The position numbers and the translations under genes are program-made. The notes beneath the pieces were generated by a model. That model made no database searches and was not told the DNA's origin. It saw nothing but the letters and a program-made list of their open reading frames with translations. 64,000 nucleotides of DNA, taken from an uncultured Myxococcales bacterium (lineage in GTDB: Bacteria; Myxococcota_A; UBA9042; DTJE01). Location of the stretch: the NCBI GenBank assembly GCA_903847405.1, contig CAINDP010000044.1:20459-84458 (forward strand). The letters run 5' to 3'. This document shows, in pieces, positions 17,367 through 25,498 of the stretch. How positions within the stretch are numbered: the first letter of the stretch is position 1; every line of letters begins with the position of its first letter.

Positions 17367-19403
17367 CTACTTCCTGAGTTCCTTGACCACCCGGTCCGCG
17401 CCATAGACCTTCTTCAACGTTTCCAGGATGGCGGCCGACGACACGGCCACCGTCCGGTTCACGGACTCATCGAACCAGAACGCGCCGCCCAGGGACTGCA
17501 GGTTCCCGTCGAACACCAGCCCGACCAGTTCCATCTTGCGGTTGAACACCGGGCTGCCGGAGTTCCCGCCGATGATGTCGTTCGTGGTCGCGATGTTGAA
17601 CGGGGTCTTCAGGTCCAGGCGCTTCTTCGCGTCCAGCCACGTCTTCGGCAGGGCGAAGGGGTCCTTGCCCGTGTGGCGTTCAAAGGCCCCCGCGAGGGTC
17701 GTCACCGGATTGACCTTCTTCCCCTTTTCCAGGTAGCCCTTCACCGCGCCGTACGACAGGCGCAGGCTGAACGTCGCGTCGGGGTACGTCTTCTTCCCCA
17801 TGGCCTCGAAGTGGGCCTTCGCGATGATCTCGCTGTTCTTGCGGACGACCGAATCGACCTCGTCGTCGAAGCGCTTGCGCACGGCCCGGGCGTCGGGATC
17901 GACCAGGCGGGCCAGCACAATCATCGGGTCGTCGGACGCGTCCACCGCGGCCTTGCCCCCTTCCCACAGGGCCTTGCGCACGGCCACGTCGGCCAGTTTC
18001 GTGCCGCGCACCGCCGCCGTCGCCAGGCTCTCCGGGGACTCCTTGCCCAGGATGCGTCGGACGGTCGGATCGTCCGCGGTCAACAGTTCACGCAGCTTGG
18101 TCAGGCCGAACGACAGCCACGCCTCCTGGACGTCCGGATAGATGGGCGCCGTGCTGAAGAGGCGCTGGGTCAGCGTGGGCAGGGACGAGTCGGTGTACTC
18201 GCGCAGGCGGGCCTCGTTGGGCTTCTCGCGCTCGGCCGTCCCGCGGACCAGCATGCGCGCGATGCCGAACAGATCGCTGGGGAAGGCGCCGCCGGCCTCC
18301 AGGAGGTAGTAGGCGTCATAGAAGTCCCGGAAGGTCGCTTCCGCACGCGCAATCGCGTCCCAGGCCCCCGCCTTTGCCGGGTCCTGCACGAACAGGCGCA
18401 GGGCACCCTCGTCGTCGACCTTGCGGCCGAACTGGACCGGGTCCAGCAGCGCCCGCCATTCGCCCAGGATCGCCTTGTACGAGTTCTCGACGAAGAACAG
18501 GCTTTCCTGGCTGGTGCGCCGGGCTTCGGGGGACTGCTTGCCGAACTGGGTCAGCATGCCGCGGGCCTCGGCCAGCCGTGCCAGGCGCGCCGGGAAGGCC
18601 ACGTCGCGCAGGAAGGTCAGTTGCGCGATCGTCATCAGGCGCTGTGTGCGGCCGGGGTGGCCCGACACGAAGGTCAGGTCGCCTTCACGAGCGCCCTTCG
18701 GGTCCATCCGGAAGAAGTCCGGCGTCACCGCGGGCTTGCCGTTTTCGTAGACGCGCAGCAGCGACATGTCCAGGTCGTACCGGGGGAACGTGAAGTTGTC
18801 CGGGTCGCCGCCGAAGAAGGCGATGCGGAACTCGGGGGCCGCGACCAGGCGGACGTCCTGGTACCGCTTGTAGCGGTACAGGTGATAGGCGCCGCCGTGG
18901 TACAGGGTGACCACGTCGCAGCGCCACGTGCCGTCCTGGGCGCAGTCGTGCTCGATGCGCGACATCTCGGCCTTCTGTGCCAGGCCGAAGGCCGCGGCAT
19001 CCTTGCCCGCCGTCGCGGCCGTCACGCGGTCGGTGACGTCCTGGATTTCGACCAACTGGTTGATCTCGATTTCCGGGCACTTCGCCTCGTCGCCGATCGC
19101 GGCCGCCACGAAGCCGTTCTCGCTGAGGTCCTTTTCCGCGGTGGACAACTGCTGGATGCACTCGGAAGCACAGTGGTGATTGGTCAGGACCAGGCCGCCG
19201 GCGGACACGAACGAACCGCTGCAGCCGCCGGCCAGCCGGACGGACGCCAGGCGCGCCCGGGTCAGCCATGCGGTGTCGGGCGCGAAGCCGTACTTCGCCT
19301 TGACCGCATCGGACGGAAAATCGTTGTACAGCCACATGCCTTCGTCGGCACGGGCGGGAAGGGCGGTGGCCACCAGGGCCGCGACGATCAGGAAACGCTT
19401 CAT
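17367..19403 (-). CDS. S46 family peptidase (DPP7/DPP11 type)
   Basis: 678 residues. The signal peptide MKRFLIVAALVATALPARA is followed by EGMWLYNDFP, the mature N-terminus typical of S46 dipeptidyl-peptidases. The catalytic triad candidates are His in TNHHC, Asp in FPRYDLDMSL and Ser in GGNSGSPVFN. It should remove dipeptides from peptide N-termini in the periplasm. Two Cys pairs (GGCSG / NHHCASEC) fit the disulphides of the family. The ATG is preceded by GGAGG; the longer ORF upstream would run through the hairpin element and is rejected. Its own promoter lies at 19432-19461. Confidence 0.92.
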   Translation of the reverse strand: MKRFLIVAALVATALPARADEGMWLYNDFPSDAVKAKYGFAPDTAWLTRARLASVRLAGGCSGSFVSAGGLVLTNHHCASECIQQLSTAEKDLSENGFVAAAIGDEAKCPEIEINQLVEIQDVTDRVTAATAGKDAAAFGLAQKAEMSRIEHDCAQDGTWRCDVVTLYHGGAYHLYRYKRYQDVRLVAAPEFRIAFFGGDPDNFTFPRYDLDMSLLRVYENGKPAVTPDFFRMDPKGAREGDLTFVSGHPGRTQRLMTIAQLTFLRDVAFPARLARLAEARGMLTQFGKQSPEARRTSQESLFFVENSYKAILGEWRALLDPVQFGRKVDDEGALRLFVQDPAKAGAWDAIARAEATFRDFYDAYYLLEAGGAFPSDLFGIARMLVRGTAEREKPNEARLREYTDSSLPTLTQRLFSTAPIYPDVQEAWLSFGLTKLRELLTADDPTVRRILGKESPESLATAAVRGTKLADVAVRKALWEGGKAAVDASDDPMIVLARLVDPDARAVRKRFDDEVDSVVRKNSEIIAKAHFEAMGKKTYPDATFSLRLSYGAVKGYLEKGKKVNPVTTLAGAFERHTGKDPFALPKTWLDAKKRLDLKTPFNIATTNDIIGGNSGSPVFNRKMELVGLVFDGNLQSLGGAFWFDESVNRTVAVSSAAILETLKKVYGADRVVKELRK

Positions 19404-19431
19404 CCGGGGATCCTCCAGATTCGGACGGCGG

Positions 19432-19461
19432 ACTCTAGCGCGAGGCCGGGGGTGGGGGCAA
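19432..19461 (-). promoter_or_regulatory. Promoter of the S46 peptidase gene
   Basis: On the minus strand: TTGCCC, 18-base spacer, TAGAGT. It is placed about 28 bases before the ATG and directly downstream of hairpin element copy 1. Confidence 0.5.
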
Positions 19462-19465
19462 GTGT

Positions 19466-19544
19466 TCCCCGGGCGCGGAGGCGCAGGCGATGGGTTTCCG
19501 AAGGAAACTCTCGCCGGAGACGAAGCCGACTCGGGGCGATTCAA
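19466..19544 (+). repeat. Hairpin element, class 1, copy 1
   Basis: Outer arms CCCGGG (19468-) and CTCGGG (-19535) pair with one G-U wobble. The inner stem is GGCGA/TCGCC and the apical stem GTTTCC-GAA-GGAAAC. The element follows the stop codon of the repeat lipoprotein gene; that TGA is the element's own conserved flank. It lies before the S46 promoter. It could serve as a 3' hairpin for the former gene. Confidence 0.85.
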
Positions 19545-20047
19545 TGGGACCCGGGCGCGGGGCCGTCAGGGAGGGTGTCGGCAGGTTCGTCGAGGTCGGC
19601 AGGCAGGTCTGGTACGGCCGCTTCGTCCAGCGGCACGTCGGGCAGCGACCCCATGTCGGTGCCGCCGATGCCGCCGAGGTCGGGGTACGTGAAAGGCGCG
19701 TCCAGCGGCACGTCGGGCGCTTCACCGACGTCGCGGCCGGCCAGGTCACCCGGGCCCATCGGTACGTCCGGGAGCACGCCTACGTCGGCGCCGCCGATCT
19801 CCGGGTAGGTCCAGGGCGCGTCCATCGGGACGTCCGGGGACTGCCCGTAGTCCGAGCCTGCGAGCTGCGCGATGTCCCTTGCCGCCGTCGCGTCGCACCC
19901 CGTGATGCCGCCGGCCAGCGCCACGACGGCGCCGCCCGCGACCACGGCACGGCGTCCCGACCACAGGGCCAGATCCAGCAGCGACGGGTAGGCCGGCGCG
20001 ACGGGTGCCGGGCGTGACGGATCGGGCGGGTTCGACGAACGCTTCAT
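19541..20047 (-). CDS. Small lipoprotein of two tandem DVP/TYP repeats, candidate substrate of the adjacent radical SAM enzyme
   Basis: 168 residues. A long N-region with SGRR is followed by a hydrophobic stretch and the lipobox ITGC (C51), so it is a predicted lipoprotein, perhaps TAT-routed. Residues 62-97 and 102-140 form two near-identical units of the form LAG.D.G..PDVP.DAP(W/F)TYP..GG...D.G.LPDVP. The tail is Pro/Asp-rich and there is no folded domain. The start follows GGGAGAAAG, and a good promoter (TTGCAT-18-TACGAT) sits in front, so it can be expressed apart from the maturase. The radical SAM gene ends 65 bases upstream. I infer a ribosomally made, post-translationally modified substrate. 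The alternative is a plain surface lipoprotein, because DVP linkers occur in several other lipoproteins here. Confidence 0.7.
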   Translation of the reverse strand: MKRSSNPPDPSRPAPVAPAYPSLLDLALWSGRRAVVAGGAVVALAGGITGCDATAARDIAQLAGSDYGQSPDVPMDAPWTYPEIGGADVGVLPDVPMGPGDLAGRDVGEAPDVPLDAPFTYPDLGGIGGTDMGSLPDVPLDEAAVPDLPADLDEPADTLPDGPAPGSH

Positions 20048-20072
20048 GACGCTTTCTCCCGGGACGGAAGGC

Positions 20073-20102
20073 ATCGTACGGAAACGGGGGGGAAGGATGC
20101 AA
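20073..20102 (-). promoter_or_regulatory. Promoter of the repeat lipoprotein gene
   Basis: On the minus strand: TTGCAT, 18 bases, TACGAT. Transcription would begin about 19 bases before the ATG at 20047. It lets the putative substrate be made in excess of the maturase. Confidence 0.5.
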
Positions 20103-20112
20103 GCCCGCGTTC

Positions 20113-21297
20113 TCAGGAGGTCACAAGATTTGCCGGTCCCTCCCCCGCCCGGTCGGTTTCGTCGAACAGCCCGTCCGGGTCCAGCCCGCGGCAGGCCAGC
20201 GCGGACAGCGCGTCGGGGCTGCCGTAGAAGCGGCGCCGGAAGGTCGCGTTGCCCTCGGCGAACAGCGGTTCCGCCAGTCGGTCCGCCGCGGCGATCAGGA
20301 CCTCCTCCAGGCGGCACAACCCTTCCGGGAAGGCGTCGATCCGTCCTGTCAGCGCCCAGCGGATGCAGGACCCGCCGAACGAACAACGGTGGGCGATCGC
20401 GCAGGTCCGGCACCGCACCGGGGTGCCGTCGTGGCATCCCAGAAAGCGTGCCCGGGCCGCGGAATCGAAGCCGGTGTCGATGTGCCCGATGACGCAGCCG
20501 GTGCCGTCGTCCGCGCCCACCATGCGATCGCACGGATACATCCTTCCCGACGGCGCCACGACGAACTGCCCGCGGCCGCAGGCGCAACGCGTGATGCGGA
20601 CCAGGCGATGCAGGACGTGCCGGGCGATTTTGGCGTCCAGGATCGGAACGCTGACGGGCCGCCCCGCCCGGTACGTGTCGGCGACCGCGTCGGCCACCTC
20701 GCCCAGGGAAATCGCCAGGGCCGCGACCGCCGCATCGTCCCAGGCCGCGTTGTAGTCCAGGGCCAGGTGATGCCGGCGCACCCCCAGCGACGTGACGTGG
20801 TCGAAGCAGGCGCGCACCCGGGCTGCCTGCGACGGCCCCACGACCGTGATGACCGGCAGGTCCGGCATGCGGGGCAGCAGGGCGCGCAGGTTCGCGACGA
20901 CGACCGCGTGGGATCCGGAACCGCCGGCGAACGGGCGGGCGCGATCGTGCACGTCCGCCGGGCCGTCCAGGCTGATCGCCACGCGAAACCGCCGTCCGAC
21001 CACGAAGTCCGCCCGCATCCCCGACAGCAGCGTCCCGTTCGTGGTCATGCGGTACCGCACCGGCCGACCCGTATCCCGGGACGCCGCATCGCACCGCTCC
21101 ACGGCGGCGACGATGGAATCGAACGCCAGCAGCGGTTCGCCCCCGAAGAACGCGATGTCCACGGGCCCCGCGCCTTCCCGGAAGGCCAGGTCCACCGCGC
21201 GCTCCATCACGTCCTGCGGCATCGCGCGGGCGAACGGGGCGCCGTTGTAGCAGTAGGTGCAGTGGAGGTTGCAGGCGTGCGTGAGGAAGAGTTCCAC
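20113..21297 (-). CDS. Radical SAM/SPASM-like peptide maturase
   Basis: 394 residues. CNLHCTYC near the N-terminus is the CxxxCxxC motif that holds the [4Fe-4S] cluster and binds S-adenosylmethionine. FFGGEPLL and the TTNG/ISLDGP segments complete the radical SAM core. The C-terminal part has CACGRG, YPCDRM, RCRTCAIAHRC and CIRW, the cysteine layout of a SPASM or twitch domain with auxiliary clusters. It resembles the anSME/PqqE/sactionine-type group that alters peptides or proteins at Cbeta or Calpha. The GTG start lacks a Shine-Dalgarno; TACAAT lies 6 bases before it, see leaderless finding. It follows the ABC exporter genes and precedes a repetitive lipoprotein, its likely substrate. Confidence 0.88.
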   Translation of the reverse strand: MELFLTHACNLHCTYCYNGAPFARAMPQDVMERAVDLAFREGAGPVDIAFFGGEPLLAFDSIVAAVERCDAASRDTGRPVRYRMTTNGTLLSGMRADFVVGRRFRVAISLDGPADVHDRARPFAGGSGSHAVVVANLRALLPRMPDLPVITVVGPSQAARVRACFDHVTSLGVRRHHLALDYNAAWDDAAVAALAISLGEVADAVADTYRAGRPVSVPILDAKIARHVLHRLVRITRCACGRGQFVVAPSGRMYPCDRMVGADDGTGCVIGHIDTGFDSAARARFLGCHDGTPVRCRTCAIAHRCSFGGSCIRWALTGRIDAFPEGLCRLEEVLIAAADRLAEPLFAEGNATFRRRFYGSPDALSALACRGLDPDGLFDETDRAGEGPANLVTS

Positions 21298-21303
21298 GGG
21301 GGG

Positions 21304-21309
21304 ATTGTA
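21304..21309 (-). promoter_or_regulatory. -10 box adjacent to the radical SAM start codon
   Basis: TACAAT on the minus strand, six bases before the GTG. CTGACG lies further upstream at 20-base spacing, which is long. If it is used, the mRNA would begin at or next to the start codon. Confidence 0.35.
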
Positions 21310-21331
21310 CGCGTTTCCCGTGACCGGAGCG

Positions 21332-22450
21332 TCAGGTCCAGCGGAACCAGCGCAGCCCGACGGTCAGGGTCAGCAGCGCGCCGCCGGTCAGGGCCAGCAG
21401 CGGCAGGGCCACGTCCCCCAGGCCCGCGCCCTCGTTGATCACCGCGCGAAGCCCATCGTTCAACAAGGTCAAGGGCAGCGGCCGGATGAACGTCTGCATC
21501 CAGTCCGGGAAGTGGGACGCGCTGAAGAACACGCCGGACAGCACGAACATGGGCAGCATGATGATGTTCATCAGGCCCGACACCGTTTCGGTGGACGTCG
21601 TCCGGGAGGCGGCCACCAGGCCCAGGCCCGCGAAGGCCATGGCGCCGGCGATGGACAGCAGTGCGGCGGCCAGGATCGATCCCTGGAACTGCACGTCGAA
21701 GACCGGCACCGCGAAGGCCAGGATCGCCGCGACCTCGGTCACCAGGAACACCATCCGGGCGATCAGGAACGAGCCCACGAAGTGCGACCGCTTCATGGGC
21801 GTGGCCGCCAGGCGCTTCAACAGTTTGCGCTTGCGGGCCTCGACCAGGGCGTAGCCGATGCCCCACATGCTGGACGACATGACGTTCATGCCGATCAGTC
21901 CCGGGATCAGGAAGTCGATATAGCGCGACCCGGGGGCCTGGACGAGGTCGGTGCGGGTCGCAACGGCATCCTTCCGGCCCGCCGCGCGCTGCAGCAGGTC
22001 GTCCACGCGGCGGCGCGTCGCATCGGCCTCGGGGTTGGTCGGGTCGAACAGGAAGCGGGCCTCGTCGTCCCCGCCCACGGCCAGGACGATCCGCGCGCCC
22101 TGGAAGCGGCGGCGGGCTTCGTCCTCGGACACCGCCACGACGCCCAGGGCCGGGTCCTGCTGCAGGACCTCGACGCGCGCGGCCTGGCGGGGACCGTCCA
22201 GTACGGCGATCGGGATGGCCTTCGGGTCGGTGCCGCCGCTGAAGGCGACGCCCAGGGCCAGGGCCAGCACGGTCGGGAAGCCGTACGTCCAGAAGATGGC
22301 GGCCGGCTCGCGGAAGAACTCCCGCAGGCGCGCCAGGACCAGTTCCCACAGCGGGCTCCAGATGCGGGCCGGGGGCGTGGGGACGGCAGGCGTTGGGACC
22401 GGCGTCGCCGCGTCGGGGGTGATGGGAGGTTCCTGGGTCCCCGGGCTCAT
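21332..22450 (-). CDS. ABC-2 type exporter permease
   Basis: 372 residues. After a Pro/Thr-rich cytoplasmic N-terminus there is one helix (FWTYGFPTVLALALGVAF), a ~150-residue extracytoplasmic domain (VVAVSEDEARRRF ... GSRYIDFLIPGLIG) and then five more helices. This is the NodJ/DrrB-like or YhfG-type ABC-2 layout with an ABC2_membrane_3 loop. It should export a substrate together with the ATPase encoded just before it. Its ATG overlaps the ATPase stop (ATGA), and the radical SAM gene starts 34 bases after its stop. Context suggests it exports, or confers immunity to, the modified product (inference). Confidence 0.87.
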   Translation of the reverse strand: MSPGTQEPPITPDAATPVPTPAVPTPPARIWSPLWELVLARLREFFREPAAIFWTYGFPTVLALALGVAFSGGTDPKAIPIAVLDGPRQAARVEVLQQDPALGVVAVSEDEARRRFQGARIVLAVGGDDEARFLFDPTNPEADATRRRVDDLLQRAAGRKDAVATRTDLVQAPGSRYIDFLIPGLIGMNVMSSSMWGIGYALVEARKRKLLKRLAATPMKRSHFVGSFLIARMVFLVTEVAAILAFAVPVFDVQFQGSILAAALLSIAGAMAFAGLGLVAASRTTSTETVSGLMNIIMLPMFVLSGVFFSASHFPDWMQTFIRPLPLTLLNDGLRAVINEGAGLGDVALPLLALTGGALLTLTVGLRWFRWT

Positions 22451-23370
22451 GCATCCCCCCGCAGCGTTCGCCCGGTCAGCACCACGAACACGTCGTCCAG
22501 CGACGCCTGGTGGGTGGACAGGGCGGTCAGGTTCGCGCCGCTGCGCTGCAGGCGATCCAGCAGCGCCGGCACGGCTTCGTGGGCGGCGTCGACCGTCAGG
22601 CGCCAGCGATCCAGCACCTGGCGCACCTCCCGCACGCCGGGCAGCCCCTCCAGCGCCTCGGCCGTCATTTCCGGAACGGAACCGAACTCCAGGACCTGGG
22701 AGCCGCCCACGCGACCGATCAGTTCCGCGGGCGTGCCCAGGGCGATCACCTTGCCCTTGTCCACGATCGCGACCCGGTGGCACAGGCGCTCGGCCTCCTC
22801 CATGTAGTGCGTGGTCAGCAGGCACGTCTTGCCCCGGCGCACCACGTTGCCCACGACCTCCCAGAGGTCGCGCCGGGCCTGGGGATCCAGGCCCGTGGTG
22901 GGCTCGTCCAGGAACAGGAGGTCGGGATCGCCGACCAGGGCGCACGCGATGGCCAGGCGCTGCTTCTGGCCGCCGGACAGCTTCATGACCCAGTCGTCCT
23001 TCTTGTCCGTCAGGGCGACGGTCGCCAGGACCTCGTCGGGGTCCACGCCGTGGTCGTGGAAGGAACGGAACAGGATGACGATTTCGCGCACGGTCAGGCG
23101 GTCCGCCAGGGTCGTTTCCTGCAGGGCGATGCCCAGGCGCTGGCGCAGGGCGTTGGCGTCGCCGTTCCAGGTCTGGCCCAGCACGCGGACCACGCCGGAG
23201 GTCGGTTCCAGCAGGCCCTCCAGGATTTCCACCGTGGTCGTCTTGCCGGCGCCGTTGGGCCCCAGCAGGCCGAAGCATTCGCCCTCGGACACCTCGAGGT
23301 CGATGCCGTTGACGGCCGTCACCTCGCCGTACTTGTGGACCAGGTTGTGCACTTCGATGGCCAGGGGCAC
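22447..23370 (-). CDS. ABC-2 exporter ATP-binding protein
   Basis: 307 residues from the GTG chosen at 23370, which has GGAG at suitable distance; another GTG 15 codons upstream (23415) is possible. Walker A is GPNGAGKTT, the signature LSGGQKQRLAIA, Walker B DLLFLDEPTTGLD, and the H-loop TTHYMEEAE. The C-terminal ~80 residues form the DUF4162-like tail of drug or peptide exporters. It powers the permease encoded immediately downstream with a 4-base overlap. It is the first gene of the exporter/radical SAM/lipoprotein cluster and is divergent from the 638-residue lipoprotein gene. Confidence 0.9.
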   Translation of the reverse strand: MPLAIEVHNLVHKYGEVTAVNGIDLEVSEGECFGLLGPNGAGKTTTVEILEGLLEPTSGVVRVLGQTWNGDANALRQRLGIALQETTLADRLTVREIVILFRSFHDHGVDPDEVLATVALTDKKDDWVMKLSGGQKQRLAIACALVGDPDLLFLDEPTTGLDPQARRDLWEVVGNVVRRGKTCLLTTHYMEEAERLCHRVAIVDKGKVIALGTPAELIGRVGGSQVLEFGSVPEMTAEALEGLPGVREVRQVLDRWRLTVDAAHEAVPALLDRLQRSGANLTALSTHQASLDDVFVVLTGRTLRGDA

Positions 23371-23464
23371 GACGCGACTCCGCTGGGGGCGGCGGCCGGA
23401 CGATCCGGCGGCCACGCCAGCAAGGTAAGTCGCACGCGGGGGGAAGGGAAGGGCAAACGGGGGA

Positions 23465-23494
23465 TTGATTTTGCGACCCCAACGTCCCTAGACT
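23465..23494 (+). promoter_or_regulatory. Promoter of the 638-residue lipoprotein gene
   Basis: TTGATT, 18-base spacer, TAGACT. The start codon is 60 bases downstream. It lies in the divergent gap with the ABC ATPase gene. Confidence 0.45.
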
Positions 23495-23554
23495 CTGCGC
23501 GGGCGGGAGGGCCGACGCGGTCGCCTCCGTTCAACCCCTGACCCGGAGGTCCCC

Positions 23555-25471
23555 ATGCGTCGCCTGACGGTCCTCGCGTTCGCCTCGATGGCCTGGCTGG
23601 CCTGCGGTTCGTCCAGCGGGGGCAGCGACACGTCGTCCCAGGACGTGCCCTTGAACCCCGACATCCCGATCGCCGACATCACCTACGACCAGCCCGGCGA
23701 CGACGTGCCGCCCGCGGACGACGTCGTCGTGGATCCGGACGCGGTGGCGTCCACCCGGCGCATCGAGTTCCTGGTCGACACGTCGCTGCCGATCCAGATC
23801 GGCGCGAAGCAGCCCTACACGATCCGCGGCAAGGTCGTGGATGCGACCACGGGCGAGGGCGTCCCCAACGTCTCGGTCGCGTTCAAGATCGTGAAGTGCA
23901 CCGAGGGCCTGGGCGGCGCCGAACTGCTGGACTACGACAGCGCGATGACCACCGCGGCCTCCATCACCGAGCCGAACGGTCGCGTGGACGGCGTCTTCCT
24001 GGCGGGCGAGTCCGTCGGCCTGGTCTACACGGTGGAACTGACCGCGAAGGACATCCCGGCGGCGCGGGTGGACCTGATGGTCGCGAACATGGACTGCGCG
24101 AAGGTGAAGGTCGCGATGACCTACGCGGGCAACCTGTCCCCGGCCGCGTCCTACCTCATCACCGTCCTGCCCCCCGAACACAAGTGCGCCGACCTGACGG
24201 CCGGCGACCTGCCGAACCCGGTTGCCGAGGCCGCGGGCAGCGATTTCGTGGTCGGCGGCGAGGTGCCGTGCGTGCAGCCGAACGCGACGTTCACCGTGGT
24301 CGTGACCGCCAAGGAAGCCTGCCCATTCGCGTTCGGTTGCGTCGAGAACGTGGCGACCCCGGCGAAGGACGGCACCGTCGAGACGGCCGTGGACCTGGCG
24401 GGCGTGGACGTGTCGCTGGACGGCGCCTACACCGGGACGCACAACTTCAAGCTGACCGACGCGTTCCCGGACTGCACGGGGCTGACGACGGCCGGGGAGT
24501 GCGCGGCGCCCGCCGGCCTGTCCTTCGGGAAAGTCGCCTGCTGCTACCTCGGGGCGATCGAGGGCTTCTTCCAGACCGATGCCGCCGGGTTCGCGACCGC
24601 GATGAAGGGCGGCGCGGCCTCGTGGAGCGGCGGGAAGATCCCGGCGGGCCGGGAATCGGATTTCAACCAGGCCGTGGATTCCGCGATGGCCACGTTCCTG
24701 GCCGCCAACACGCCGGCCTGGGTCGCCCAGTACGCGGCCGTCAGCAAGGGCGCACTGCCCGCCGTCCGGCAGGTCAACCTGACCTCGACCCTGACGCTGC
24801 AGGCCGCCACCCCGGAGGGCGACTACCCGGCCACCGAGGCGTGGACCGCGTACACCCTGTACTGGAAGGTGGGCTGCGACCCCGCGGACCCGCTGTACTA
24901 CCAGTGCGGCAAGGCGACGTACGCGATGGGGTCCTTCGGCGGCGTCGGCTACACGCCCGTGATTTCCCCGTCCACCCTCACGGTCGCGCGCGGCGCGGGG
25001 AACCTGTTCAACGTCGGCGAGCACACGATCGCCATGAACCCGGGACGGTTGCTGGCGTTCATCGTCAACGATCTGGCCGCGAACGCCCTGACCGGCGGGA
25101 AGATCCGCGACGGCATCTTCAAGGACGGCGCAGCCAAGAACGTGCTGGAGGCCGCGGACCTCTGGATCGCCTGCCCGACGATCGCGGCGTCCCTGTTCGG
25201 CAGCATCTCGACGTGGTTCACCGGTACCCAGGCGGACCTGCAGACGCTGTGCGCAACGTCGGTGGACGGCCTGCTGGCGCCCGTGACGGTCCTGCAGACG
25301 GCCGTGACGCAGACGTCGTCGCTGAAGGTCACGGGCAGCGGTTCGTGGACCGACACGAATTGCGACCTCAAGACCGATCGCTTCCAGTCGGGCGCTTACG
25401 CGGGAACGTTCCAGCCTGCGTCGGGCGACCCCGTGGCGATCACGGGCAGCCTGTCGGCGACCCGGAACTGA
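23555..25471 (+). CDS. Large lipoprotein with Ig-like domain
   Basis: 638 residues. The signal peptide ends in the lipobox AWLAC, followed by a Ser/Gly and Asp-Pro linker (DVPLNPDIPIADITYDQPGDDVPP). A beta-rich domain at about 70-170 (YTIRGKVVDATTGEGVPNVSVAFKI ... TEPNGRVDGVFLAG) looks like a bacterial Ig-like (Big_1) or carboxypeptidase-regulatory fold. The rest has about ten paired Cys and no family I recognise. It is probably exposed at the outer membrane. The ATG follows CCCGGAGGTCCCC. It has its own promoter, is divergent from the exporter/radical SAM cluster, and converges on the DUF4019 gene. Confidence 0.8.
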   Translation: MRRLTVLAFASMAWLACGSSSGGSDTSSQDVPLNPDIPIADITYDQPGDDVPPADDVVVDPDAVASTRRIEFLVDTSLPIQIGAKQPYTIRGKVVDATTGEGVPNVSVAFKIVKCTEGLGGAELLDYDSAMTTAASITEPNGRVDGVFLAGESVGLVYTVELTAKDIPAARVDLMVANMDCAKVKVAMTYAGNLSPAASYLITVLPPEHKCADLTAGDLPNPVAEAAGSDFVVGGEVPCVQPNATFTVVVTAKEACPFAFGCVENVATPAKDGTVETAVDLAGVDVSLDGAYTGTHNFKLTDAFPDCTGLTTAGECAAPAGLSFGKVACCYLGAIEGFFQTDAAGFATAMKGGAASWSGGKIPAGRESDFNQAVDSAMATFLAANTPAWVAQYAAVSKGALPAVRQVNLTSTLTLQAATPEGDYPATEAWTAYTLYWKVGCDPADPLYYQCGKATYAMGSFGGVGYTPVISPSTLTVARGAGNLFNVGEHTIAMNPGRLLAFIVNDLAANALTGGKIRDGIFKDGAAKNVLEAADLWIACPTIAASLFGSISTWFTGTQADLQTLCATSVDGLLAPVTVLQTAVTQTSSLKVTGSGSWTDTNCDLKTDRFQSGAYAGTFQPASGDPVAITGSLSATRN

Positions 25472-25498
25472 TCCTCCGCGTTCCCGCCCGACGAACCC

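Noticed and set aside
15675-19808. 1377-residue plus-strand ORF
   Set aside because: Antisense to hppD, cyclophilin and the S46 peptidase, each with intact catalytic motifs. No recognisable domain.
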